DNA from: Coriobacterium glomerans PW2
GTDB taxonomy: Bacteria; Actinomycetota; Coriobacteriia; Coriobacteriales; Coriobacteriaceae
Length of the DNA: 64,000 nucleotides
Assembly (NCBI RefSeq): GCF_000195315.1
Contig: NC_015389.1
Span: 620,001 to 684,000, forward strand
Direction of reading: 5' to 3'
Shown: positions 7,784 to 15,975 of the stretch, one piece after another
Position numbering within the stretch: the stretch's first letter is position 1
Layout of the letters: the number at the start of each line of letters is the position of its first letter
Notes under the pieces: model-generated
What the model saw: the letters and a program-made list of their open reading frames with translations, nothing else
What the model was told of the DNA's origin: nothing
Databases searched by the model: none
Position numbers and translations under genes: made by a program

Positions 7784-8881
7784 TCAAATATCGTTTGCGC
7801 GGGGGGCGGAAGTCACGGACATGGATGATTCGCGTCGAATAAGTTTCACGGGAAGAACGATTCGCTTGCCAGATCCAGAAAGAATGGCGCGCTCCATCAA
7901 AGCGATGAGCAAATCGGTCGCCTCGCGTGCGATGCCCTCGATATCTTGTCTGATGCTCGTCAAAGACGGACGCATGGCAGAAGCGATGGCAGAGTCGTCG
8001 AATCCGACGACTCGCACATCTTGGGGCACCCTGAGTCCTCGATCAACGAGGGCGGAGATTGCTCCCAGGGCGCGCCAATCATTCGTCGCAAAGACGCCAT
8101 CCACTTGGCACCCGGAATCCAGCAGCTTGCCCATGCCGGCTTGCGATGCTTCGGCACTCGGCATCCTGTCATCGATTTCAACGAGAAGATTGTCGCAGTT
8201 CATATCTCGCTCAAGAAGAGCCTGTCGAAACCCCTCATATCTCAGGAGGTTGGTGGATAGTTTTCGGGAACGAGAGATGAAAGCAATATGTCTGCAGCCT
8301 GCATCGGCTAACTCTGTGGCGGCAAGGTAGCCACCTTCGAAATGGTCCGATTCCACGCTGTAGTAGGTTTTCAATCCTTCTGGCCTGCGATCAATGCAAA
8401 CTAGAGCGACATCTCGTGTAAGCACGTCAATCGGAAACGATGAAAGTCCGGCAACGCAGATGATCCCGTCGACATATTTCGCATCAAGAGTCGAAAAATA
8501 CGTCTCCTCTTTCGACTCGTCTCGAGCTGAATTGCATATAAACGTCGAATAGCCCTTTTCGAACAAAAATCCCTCTAGAGCCGAGACCACAGCTGAGAGC
8601 CAGCCATCAGATATGTCCGGAACGATCACACCGACCGTTTTCGATTTTGACATCCTGAGACTTTTGGCAGCGGTATTTGTGATGTATCCTACCTCTTTTA
8701 TTGCTTCTTTGACACGTTTGCGGGTTGCACCAGAAATTCTGCCGTTGTTGTTGATGACTCGTGAGACCGTGGAGATCGAGACGCCACTGCGCTCCGCGAC
8801 CTCGTAGATCGACGGACGCTTCCGGTTGTTATCACCTTGGCTTGGCATGGTCAGCCCATCTGAGAGAAGATCTTTTCGCAT
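7784..8881 (-). CDS. LacI-family transcriptional regulator (PTS/aldolase locus)
   Basis: About 365 residues. An N-terminal helix-turn-helix (SIYEVAERSGVSISTVSRV) with hinge is followed by a periplasmic-binding-protein-like sensor domain with GVIVPDIS at its start. It is convergent with the aldolase gene. The ATG at 8881 has no clear ribosome site; an internal ATG about 11 codons further is an alternative. It is the best candidate to bind the GCAAACGTTTGC operators at 4026-4043 and 4165-4186 and so control the PTS operon and triose kinase. The effector is probably the imported sugar or its phosphate (inference). Confidence 0.88.
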   Translation of the reverse strand: MRKDLLSDGLTMPSQGDNNRKRPSIYEVAERSGVSISTVSRVINNNGRISGATRKRVKEAIKEVGYITNTAAKSLRMSKSKTVGVIVPDISDGWLSAVVSALEGFLFEKGYSTFICNSARDESKEETYFSTLDAKYVDGIICVAGLSSFPIDVLTRDVALVCIDRRPEGLKTYYSVESDHFEGGYLAATELADAGCRHIAFISRSRKLSTNLLRYEGFRQALLERDMNCDNLLVEIDDRMPSAEASQAGMGKLLDSGCQVDGVFATNDWRALGAISALVDRGLRVPQDVRVVGFDDSAIASAMRPSLTSIRQDIEGIAREATDLLIALMERAILSGSGKRIVLPVKLIRRESSMSVTSAPRANDI

Positions 8882-8990
8882 GTCATTCTAGCAGATGGAG
8901 CATTGAATGCTGCAGGAGTGAGGTGGTAGCTGAAGGGTTTCGCCCATGACTGTGCAGCAGGTTCATAGACGGATACACCCTTGAGATACT

Positions 8991-9998
8991 TTATCGCGTT
9001 GTCTGTCGTTTTACGATTTGGGCAGGAAAAACCCTTGCTTGCAGTATATCAGTCTCCCCATTGAGCACGGCAAGCAGGTTTCTCACTGTTTCGGCGCATT
9101 GGAGTTCGAGTTGGTTGTCCACGGACGTCAGCTCGGGTTCGCAGCTCGATGCGAGTGGCGTGTTGTTGAAACCGTAGATCTCAAGATCTTCGGGAATGGA
9201 TTTGCCAGTATGCGCCGCAAACTTTATCGCGGCGATCGCAAGATCATCTTCGCTTGCAACGACCGCGTCAAAGTTCAAGCCATTTTGCACTCGTTCGACT
9301 AGCATTTGCTCCGTGTACGCAATCTCATTTCTCGTGACGATCTGAAGAGTCGGATCAATCGGTTTTTTTGCATCCCGTAGAGCCTGCTCATACCCTTTGA
9401 GACGACGAAGAACTACAAATCGTGGAGCATCTGAAAGAAACAGGATCCTCTTTCTTCCCGAACGGATCAGCGAGGCCGTGATCTCGCGAACTATATCAAA
9501 ATCAGTGCTGAAAGTACAATAGACGTTATCCCCTGGGATACGGCCATTGATAACAAAGACCGGAACGCAACGTGCTGCATCTGCGACATAATCTGGTTCG
9601 TTATCGGAAGAGATCGCGTCCTCGTATTTTGAGCTGATGAGGATTAGCGCATCGATGCGCTTAGCCAGCAGACGTTGAATGCTCGTACGCTTATAATCGC
9701 CATCAAGGTCGGAGCAGACGAGAATGCAATCGTACCCATTGCTTTGCAGTGCCCGCTCAAGATAGGATACCGCGTGCGCCATGAAAGGGTGCGCGATATC
9801 TGCGCAGACGAGTCCGACAGTCTTCATCGAATCGGTTCCCAAGCCTCGGGCGAACGCATTCGGCAGATACCCGGATTCAGCTATGATAGATAAAACGCGC
9901 TGTCTCGTTTCATCGCGCACCTTCGAAGAGCCGTTGACAACACGGGATACCGTGGCAATGGAGACACCCGCTCGTTGTGCGATATCGTATATGGTCAT
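8991..9998 (-). CDS. LacI-family transcriptional regulator, divergent from the redox operon
   Basis: 335 residues with the LacI helix-turn-helix at the extreme N terminus (MTIYDIAQRAGVSIATVSRV) and a sensor domain containing GLVCADIAHPF. AAAGGAT precedes the ATG. It is transcribed away from the OYE/SDR/flavoprotein operon, and two near-identical LacI palindromes (10144-10157 and 10229-10242) lie between them. It therefore most likely represses that operon and itself. A LacI regulator implies a sugar-like effector, which is a clue to the substrate of an otherwise cryptic redox pathway. Confidence 0.9.
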   Translation of the reverse strand: MTIYDIAQRAGVSIATVSRVVNGSSKVRDETRQRVLSIIAESGYLPNAFARGLGTDSMKTVGLVCADIAHPFMAHAVSYLERALQSNGYDCILVCSDLDGDYKRTSIQRLLAKRIDALILISSKYEDAISSDNEPDYVADAARCVPVFVINGRIPGDNVYCTFSTDFDIVREITASLIRSGRKRILFLSDAPRFVVLRRLKGYEQALRDAKKPIDPTLQIVTRNEIAYTEQMLVERVQNGLNFDAVVASEDDLAIAAIKFAAHTGKSIPEDLEIYGFNNTPLASSCEPELTSVDNQLELQCAETVRNLLAVLNGETDILQARVFPAQIVKRQTTR

Positions 9999-10143
9999 GA
10001 TATCCTTTGCAGGCGCATGGCAATCGCCTTGGATCTGATTGAAAAAGCAAAATCAAGCGTATCGCATTTTCTGTATCAGCGAAAGGCCGTATTCGCTCCT
10101 AGCGTCGTCGAAGGACGCGATATCAAATAATGAGTTAGTCATT

Positions 10144-10157
10144 TGTAACCGCTTACA
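10144..10157. promoter_or_regulatory. LacI-type operator O1 (regulator-proximal)
   Basis: TGTAACCGCTTACA differs at one base from the perfect palindrome at 10229. It lies about 145 bases upstream of the LacI gene start and could serve autoregulation or looping with the second site, 85 bases away centre to centre. Confidence 0.6.
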
Positions 10158-10219
10158 TTTTATTAGCTACCATTTATCGATCAAAAGATATAATTGTTAT
10201 TTTAGAGTCAGTAAATAAA

Positions 10220-10242
10220 TATACTATATGTAAGCGCTTACA
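10220..10242 (+). promoter_or_regulatory. Redox-operon -10 element and perfect LacI operator O2
   Basis: TATACT at 10220-10225 is a good -10 hexamer. TGTAAGCGCTTACA at 10229-10242 is a perfect 14-base palindrome covering the expected transcription start, a classic repression position. The same sequence also fits a CcpA-type cre consensus, so catabolite control is an alternative reading. Confidence 0.65.
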
Positions 10243-10302
10243 CGTTATAAGAACGATAGAAGCAATGAATGGTCCACTCTACAATGAAACAGAGGGAATA
10301 CC

Positions 10303-11673
10303 ATGGAAAAGCAAAATTTTCAAAGGTTCCACTATCGGAGCCTAGAAGAACTCAGGCGCGAGATAAATGAAGAAAAGCTTGATATTGAGTTGAGCGAGGA
10401 TCTCGATCCTCTTCACCGCAGCGTCAAGGTCGGACAAAAAAAAGCGGAAAACTCCATGGCGATTCTTCCGATGGAGGGGTGTGACTGCACCGGTGACGGC
10501 ACTCCAAGCGAGCTGACCTGTCGTCGATATATGCGCTATGCCAGTGGTGGGTCGGGGCTTTTGTGGTGGGAGGCCGATGCAGTCGTCGAGGAAGGTCGCG
10601 CGAACCCTCGCGCGATGATGCTGACTGGGAAGAACGTTCGCAGCTTCGCGGATCTCGTCCAGCAGACTCAACGAGCTGCTCGCGCTTCAAACGGTGCCGC
10701 ACCGCTGAACATCTTACAACTGACCCATTCAGGTAGGTATAGCGCGCCCCGAGGCGCGCCTGAGCCGCTAGTTGCATATCATGACCCATATCTCGAACAA
10801 TCAGAGGTGACACGGAACAACGCCATCGTGGTTACCGATGGATATCTCGATATGCTCACGGAGCAATTTGTCAAGTCGGCCCATTTGGCGAGAAATGCTG
10901 GGTTTGACGGTGTTGATATAAAAGCGGTACACAAATATCTCGTAAGTGAGCTACTTGGCGGTTACACGCGGCCAGGCCGTTACGGAGGCTCTTTGCTGGA
11001 GAGACGGTCGCGTTTCCTGCTCCAGACCGTCAAAGCTGTGCGAGCGGCAATGGGCGACGACTTCATCGTTGCAGTCCGGCTCAATGCGTTCGATGTGCAT
11101 CCCTATCCGTACGGATTTGGAGTCGATCATGATGACTATATGGTCTGGGACGCTTCTGAACCAAAACGGCTCGTCCGAGTCTTGATCGAAGCGGGCGCGG
11201 ATCTGCTGGGACTGTCTTCCTCCAACCCTTATTATCGATTCTCTCAATGGGGTAGGCCCTCTAATATCGCACCTGCTGGGTCTCCCGCGTCGAAGGATTC
11301 TCAGCTCAAAATTATCGAGGGCATATTTCGCTATACCCGAGAACTGCAATCCGTTGCAGGTGAAGTTCCTATTGTTGGCAACGGGTATTCGTGGTTGCGA
11401 CAATTTCTTCCCAATGCCGGGGCCGCCAATCTTGCTGCTGGCGGCTGCGGTTTCGTGGGACAGGGGCGTTCAGCGTTCGCATATCCCGATGCCGCCCACG
11501 ATATATTTACCTTCGGATCTATGGATCCGGCCAAATGCTGCGTAGCATGCTCAAAATGTACACAGATCATGCGCGACCACGGAACAACTGGGTGTGTCGT
11601 GAGGGATTCAGAAGTCTATCTGCCTGTATATCAAAATGGTCGTAGACGAACGACTCAACAGAAGAGGCTCTAA
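10303..11673 (+). CDS. Old-yellow-enzyme-family NADH:flavin oxidoreductase with C-terminal Cys cluster
   Basis: The 456-residue protein has an FMN-binding TIM barrel of the OYE / 2,4-dienoyl-CoA reductase family. PMEGCD lies near residue 60, LQLTHSGR in the middle, then GGYTRPGRYGGSLLERRSRFL. Near the C terminus C412-C413-x2-C416-x2-C419 and C431 form a cluster like the 4Fe-4S site of dienoyl-CoA reductase. The C-terminal NAD(P)/FAD domains of the larger family members (about 640-670 residues) are absent. It probably reduces an enone or enoate, receiving electrons through the iron-sulfur site. It heads a four-gene operon with an SDR and a fumarate-reductase-like flavoprotein. GAGGGAA precedes the ATG. 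Confidence 0.85.
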   Translation: MEKQNFQRFHYRSLEELRREINEEKLDIELSEDLDPLHRSVKVGQKKAENSMAILPMEGCDCTGDGTPSELTCRRYMRYASGGSGLLWWEADAVVEEGRANPRAMMLTGKNVRSFADLVQQTQRAARASNGAAPLNILQLTHSGRYSAPRGAPEPLVAYHDPYLEQSEVTRNNAIVVTDGYLDMLTEQFVKSAHLARNAGFDGVDIKAVHKYLVSELLGGYTRPGRYGGSLLERRSRFLLQTVKAVRAAMGDDFIVAVRLNAFDVHPYPYGFGVDHDDYMVWDASEPKRLVRVLIEAGADLLGLSSSNPYYRFSQWGRPSNIAPAGSPASKDSQLKIIEGIFRYTRELQSVAGEVPIVGNGYSWLRQFLPNAGAANLAAGGCGFVGQGRSAFAYPDAAHDIFTFGSMDPAKCCVACSKCTQIMRDHGTTGCVVRDSEVYLPVYQNGRRRTTQQKRL

Positions 11674-11733
11674 AGAGCTGTGCAGACCGAACAACTTGAA
11701 GTAGGTGTGATCAATTCAGGAGAAGGAGTCATC

Positions 11734-12516
11734 TTGGCACGAGAAGATAACAAGACCGCCGTCGTCACTGGAAGCACTCGCGGCATCGGCTGCGCGATCG
11801 CCAGACAGCTTTCTGACGATGGCTTCGCTGTCGTTATAGTCGGGACTCACGACGAGGGCTACTACAAAGGAGAGATGGAGTGGGCTGAAGAGCCGCAACG
11901 AGACGTGTTCTTCGTTCGAGCCGATGTGTCCATCCCACGGGACAGATCTCATTTGTTGCAAGAGACACTCAAGCGGTTCGGCCGAATAGATTGCCTGGTG
12001 AACAATGCGGGCGTGGCCCCGAAATATCGAGCGGATATCTTAGACGTGAGCGAACAGAGCTGGGACAGGGTCCTCGATATCAATCTCAAGGGCAATATGT
12101 TCACCACCCAAGAGTTTGCCATCGAGATGATTCAAGAGCGTAAAGCAGGTATCATCGAGCGGGGTGTCATCGTGAACATCTCATCGTGTTCGGCGGTTGT
12201 TTCGTCTATATCACGCGGTGAGTACTGCGTCTCCAAAGCGGGAATCGCAATGCTCACGAAGCTGTACGCTGACCGTCTGGCTCCAGAGGGCATCAATGTA
12301 TATGAGATTCGCCCGGGTGTTATCAAGACCGATATGACCGCTGCCGTCCAAGACAAGTACGACAAACTCATACATGACGGCGTCTTTCCAATCTCAAGAT
12401 GGGGCGTGCCTGAGGACGTCGCGCTCGCCGTCTCCTCCTTCGCACGCGGTGCATTTCCGTATACGACTGGGAGCTATTTGGATGTCGACGGCGGCTTTCA
12501 TATTCAACGCCTTTAG
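11734..12516 (+). CDS. Short-chain dehydrogenase/reductase
   Basis: About 260 residues. The start is taken as TTG 11734 because AGGAGAAGGAG lies directly upstream; a longer frame begins at 11680 without such a site. The NAD(P)-binding TGSTRGIG is at residues 12-19, followed by NNAG, a catalytic Ser in VNISS, and Tyr-x3-Lys in EYCVSK. The C-terminal YLDVDGGF is typical of classical SDRs. It would interconvert an alcohol and a ketone. Between an OYE and a C=C-reducing flavoprotein it resembles the oxidise/reduce logic of bile-acid or steroid pathways, but the substrate is unknown. Confidence 0.88.
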   Translation: MAREDNKTAVVTGSTRGIGCAIARQLSDDGFAVVIVGTHDEGYYKGEMEWAEEPQRDVFFVRADVSIPRDRSHLLQETLKRFGRIDCLVNNAGVAPKYRADILDVSEQSWDRVLDINLKGNMFTTQEFAIEMIQERKAGIIERGVIVNISSCSAVVSSISRGEYCVSKAGIAMLTKLYADRLAPEGINVYEIRPGVIKTDMTAAVQDKYDKLIHDGVFPISRWGVPEDVALAVSSFARGAFPYTTGSYLDVDGGFHIQRL

Positions 12517-12525
12517 GAGCAGATT

Positions 12526-14523
12526 GTGCTAGATGAGAACCTGAGAGTTTCGGTTATCACAGGAGTCGGACAAAAGATTTCAGCTAAAGTTGAAATCTGC
12601 CACCGTGCAGTTGCAGTGGTGGGATCTGGGGCCGCAGCATTGAACGCTGCGGATTGGTTATGCGATCTGGGGCAGCGAAATTGCGTGCTAGTGACCGAGG
12701 GTATGGACATGGGCACTTCTCGCAACGCTGGATCGGACAAGCAGACATATTATAAGCTTTCTATCGGGCCTGGAAACCCCGATTCAACAGCGGATATGGC
12801 GCGCGCGCTCTTCGAGGGCGGGGGAGTAGACGGAAGGGTCGCGCTTGCGGAGGCGGCTAATTCAGTCAGGTGCTTCATGAAGCTCGTGAACCTAGGGGTC
12901 GACTTTCCGACTGACGCCTACGGCCAATTCATAGGTTATAAGACCGACCATGATCCCTGTCAACGCGGCACAAGCGCTGGCCCGCTGACGTCGAGATACA
13001 TGACTGAGGCTCTAGAACGTTCAGTCAGGATGAAGAACATCGAGATCCGCGACAAGCTTATGGCGTTCCACATTCTCACCTCATCTGATGGTATCCGCGG
13101 AGTGATCTGTCTCGATCTGCTTTCAGCAGCTGAAGGACGATTGAAGCTGGTGATCTTCGTCTGCTCGAACTTGATCTGGTGCACGGGAAGTCCGGCGAGC
13201 ATATACGAAGTCGTGGCATATCCCGAAAGTCAGACTGGTATGAGCGGTGCAGCACTTCAGGCAGGAGCTGAGGCGGCGAATCTCCAAGATTGGCAATATG
13301 GACTTGCATCTGTTGGTTTTCGCTGGAATATTTCAGGCACCTATCAGCAGGCTCTACCACGCTATGTCGCGATAGATTCGCAGGGAAACGAACGAGAGTT
13401 TCTCTCGGATTACGGTTTAACTCCGATCGAGGCTGTGGACATGACCTTCTACAAGGGCTATCAATGGCCGTTCGACGTCGGGAAATGCGATGGGTCGTCG
13501 AGGATCGATCTAGCGGTCTATGAGGAGACGATGGTCAAGGGAAACCGCGTCTTTCTGGATTTTCGCAGAAATCCTCTTGGCATTAAGAACGGTTTCAGCG
13601 AGCTTTCAGGTGAGGCTTTTGAATACCTGAAGAGATCCGGTGTGCTGTTCGGCAATCCTTTCAATCGTTTGACGAAGATGAATCCGCTTGCTGTCAAGTT
13701 GTTTTGGGATCACGGAATCGATCTTGAACATGAGATGGTTGAAATCGCGATGTGTGCGCAGCATTGCAACGGTGGGATTCGAGTGGATGACAACTGGCAG
13801 TCAAGCATACGGGGGCTCTATGTCGCCGGAGAGGCTGCAGGCACATTTGGCGCTTACCGCCCAGGGGGGAGCGCACTCAACTCGACGCAAGTCGGCTCCA
13901 TGAGAGCGGCTCAGCACATCGTGATTACAAGCGAAGCACATTTCGGGTCTTTCACTGTTGAGAACTCCGCCATTCTAAAAGAGGCTGAGAGTTGTTTAAG
14001 AAAGCTGGCATTGCATATAACTGGCTCCGATACGTGCCGTCCCATCGTCAGTGAATTGCAAAAGACGATGAGCACCTTTGCAGCCCAAGTTCGCGATATG
14101 GACGCGATCGAGCGTTTTCGCGAGAAGCTTTCAGGTATCAGAGTGGCGGTTGAGCGCGGAGAGTTGCTGGGGGTCCGATGTGTGGAAGATCTTCCACATC
14201 TGGTGAAGGCGCGCGATGCAATCATCTCTCAGGCAGCTGTCATCAGTGCCATCGACGCCTCTGCAAAAACGTTCGGTTCTAGAGGTTCGGCATTTGTCAA
14301 AAGATCTGGTGGGAATATCGAGCTGAATTCAATGGGCGCGCAAACGCGCGTCTCTTCAAATCTCAGGATTATCACAAAGAAAAGTATTCAAGATGACTTT
14401 GCAACTTGGACAGAACCGGTTAGCGAGATTCCAAATCCTGACTCTTGGTTTGAGACAGCTTGGGCAGAGCATCGAGAGAAGCGCGGGTCTTTGGCCTCAA
14501 TCGGCAAAGGAGTATCACTATGA
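12526..14523 (+). CDS. FAD-dependent oxidoreductase, fumarate reductase/succinate dehydrogenase flavoprotein family
   Basis: 665 residues starting with GTG after AGGAG. Near the N terminus VAVVGSGAAALNAADW is the Rossmann FAD-binding motif. Later segments SRNAGSDKQTYYK and GLYVAGEAAGTFGAYRPGG match the FAD_binding_2 family. About 150 C-terminal residues follow, as in fumarate-reductase or aspartate-oxidase proteins. No signal peptide or haem motifs are present, so it is cytoplasmic and probably takes electrons from a partner. Family members reduce activated C=C bonds or oxidise amines or alcohols. Its start lies 10 bases after the SDR stop and its stop overlaps the next gene. Confidence 0.85.
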   Translation: MLDENLRVSVITGVGQKISAKVEICHRAVAVVGSGAAALNAADWLCDLGQRNCVLVTEGMDMGTSRNAGSDKQTYYKLSIGPGNPDSTADMARALFEGGGVDGRVALAEAANSVRCFMKLVNLGVDFPTDAYGQFIGYKTDHDPCQRGTSAGPLTSRYMTEALERSVRMKNIEIRDKLMAFHILTSSDGIRGVICLDLLSAAEGRLKLVIFVCSNLIWCTGSPASIYEVVAYPESQTGMSGAALQAGAEAANLQDWQYGLASVGFRWNISGTYQQALPRYVAIDSQGNEREFLSDYGLTPIEAVDMTFYKGYQWPFDVGKCDGSSRIDLAVYEETMVKGNRVFLDFRRNPLGIKNGFSELSGEAFEYLKRSGVLFGNPFNRLTKMNPLAVKLFWDHGIDLEHEMVEIAMCAQHCNGGIRVDDNWQSSIRGLYVAGEAAGTFGAYRPGGSALNSTQVGSMRAAQHIVITSEAHFGSFTVENSAILKEAESCLRKLALHITGSDTCRPIVSELQKTMSTFAAQVRDMDAIERFREKLSGIRVAVERGELLGVRCVEDLPHLVKARDAIISQAAVISAIDASAKTFGSRGSAFVKRSGGNIELNSMGAQTRVSSNLRIITKKSIQDDFATWTEPVSEIPNPDSWFETAWAEHREKRGSLASIGKGVSL

Positions 14524-15248
14524 ACAGATCAAACGCTTGGAAACGCTGGACTGTATACATCGCTGGCATTTTCATACTTGCCCTCGGAGTTTTTCTTAAC
14601 GTTAAAAGTGCATTAGGCATCTCCACAACAAACTCCGTTCCGAACATCGTCTCAGTTGCAGGCCTGAGATATGGTGCCCCCTGGTTGACGCTCGGAACAG
14701 CTTGTACCATCGTTTACTGTATAGATATGCTGTTTCAATGCATCGTCTACCGGCGGATCCGTATGAAGGTCATTCTGCAGCTGCCGTTCTCGTTTATCTT
14801 CGGCCATATCGTTGATATGTATGGATCTCTTCTGGCTTTGCTCCTCAATGGGGCGGAGCTTGCACTTGAGGTTAGAGTTGTTCTGTTTGCGGCATCCGTG
14901 CTGCTAATTTCGATTGGGTGCACCATGGTCGTCAACATGGATCTTGTTCCGAACCCTCCGGATGGTGGAGTTCAGGCTCTCGCACATCTAACAAAGCTTC
15001 CTTTTGGAAGAGCCAAATGGCTATGGGACGGGATTCTGCTTTTCGTTACTGCCGGTATCAGTTTTCTCATTGGCGTTCCGGTGCTAGCCCCTAACAACAT
15101 TTACATCGGAACGATAATCGCCTTCTTTGCCATCGGTAACATCATCCATTTTGTGAACAATCATTTTGGGGCTTGGTTCCGAGATATCTTTGACCGAAAC
15201 GATTCCGTGACGTGTGTCCCAACTGATAAAGAGGCAGTTGCGAACTAG
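14520..15248 (+). CDS. YczE/YitT-like integral membrane protein
   Basis: The ATG overlaps the flavoprotein stop (ATGA), so translational coupling is likely, and this start is preferred over a longer in-frame one at 14460. The protein has about 242 residues with five or six membrane helices and resembles the YczE/YyaS/YitT group, whose function is poorly known. A conserved-looking loop LVPNPPDGGVQAL lies after the fourth helix. As the last gene of a redox operon it could transport the substrate or product or be an accessory membrane factor. There is no other transporter in the operon. Confidence 0.8.
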   Translation: MNRSNAWKRWTVYIAGIFILALGVFLNVKSALGISTTNSVPNIVSVAGLRYGAPWLTLGTACTIVYCIDMLFQCIVYRRIRMKVILQLPFSFIFGHIVDMYGSLLALLLNGAELALEVRVVLFAASVLLISIGCTMVVNMDLVPNPPDGGVQALAHLTKLPFGRAKWLWDGILLFVTAGISFLIGVPVLAPNNIYIGTIIAFFAIGNIIHFVNNHFGAWFRDIFDRNDSVTCVPTDKEAVAN

Positions 15249-15632
15249 ACACTGTGATTGGATTATTCGCACGATGGCACAATTGAAGACGGCTTTGCCG
15301 TGCAGCTGCTGTGCGCAGTAATTGCTAGGAGTCCAACTAACAGATTTCGGAAAATGGGATCGTTTGCAGTATTTGAGATACTGTTGCCAAAGGCATTTCT
15401 CACTAGATCCCCAAATGATGTTGTCTTACGTTTGAGGTCGCTCCGATATTCATAAGGCTGAATGTGTTTTCGAATCAGAAATCACCAGCAAGACAAACAT
15501 GAGGAGAACTCTCCGCAATTCGATTCTCGATGACGTTTATCGTGTAAGGAGATCTCTGGTAGAAAGTATCTGCCGGGCACCGATTGTATAAGCGTGTCTA
15601 CAGATAAGCTGTGTGTACGTGGCGCTCATCGG
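15249..15632. other. Gene-free interval after the redox operon
   Basis: About 380 bases with several short frames but no credible start, ribosome site or family match. I see no clear terminator directly after the membrane-protein gene. Confidence 0.4.
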
Positions 15633-15671
15633 CGAGTATCTTTACTTGTAAAATACAAGTAAAGATACTCG
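15633..15671. repeat. Perfect 18-base inverted repeat with a 3-base loop
   Basis: The arms 15633-15650 (CGAGTATCTTTACTTGTA) and 15654-15671 are exact reverse complements separated by AAA. The stem is low in GC and has no T tract beyond it, so it is not a standard terminator. It may be an exceptionally long operator, an RNA hairpin or the scar of a mobile element. Confidence 0.85.
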
Positions 15672-15796
15672 TGATGAAAGACAAGGGAAACGCTGCTACT
15701 TGCCGATATTCACGATAGCGGAGTTTCACTGCGTCAGAAAACGTTGGCCTTTGCGAAGAGCCTCTTTGTCCTATGATTCCAAAGAGCCCGATGCGG

Positions 15797-15925
15797 TCAT
15801 CTCTTGACGGAGTTGACGAGCTTGTTATTGGAATTCACCGCCGGGTTATCTTGTAGTGCAAAACCGCTCACGCCAATTAAAATACCGGACGGCGGATACT
15901 TGCTAATCTGAATGAATAAAATCAT
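15797..15925 (-). other. Short open frame of unknown status in the intergenic region
   Basis: The reverse strand can encode 42 residues ending in the polar tail GFALQDNPAVNSNNK..., closed by TGA at 15797. There is no convincing ribosome site. I cannot name it; it may be the remnant of a longer gene. It overlaps the candidate promoter of the RraA operon. Confidence 0.2.
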
Positions 15926-15927
15926 TC
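15910..15927 (+). promoter_or_regulatory. Candidate RpiR-type operator upstream of the RraA operon
   Basis: GAATGA-ATAAAA-TCATTC is an inverted repeat with 6-base arms, followed by an AT-rich stretch suited to a promoter and lying 49 bases before the RraA gene. RpiR-family sites often take the form GAAT-N-ATTC. The regulator encoded at 19327-20196 is the natural candidate. Confidence 0.35.
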
Positions 15928-15975
15928 TTCATTATTATATTAAGAGTAAATAATTCATCTAGAGATGGAGGGACA

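Noticed and set aside
10229-10242. TGTAAGCGCTTACA as a pure CcpA cre site
   Set aside because: It fits the cre consensus, but the presence of a second copy and a divergent LacI gene makes the local regulator the simpler explanation. Not excluded.
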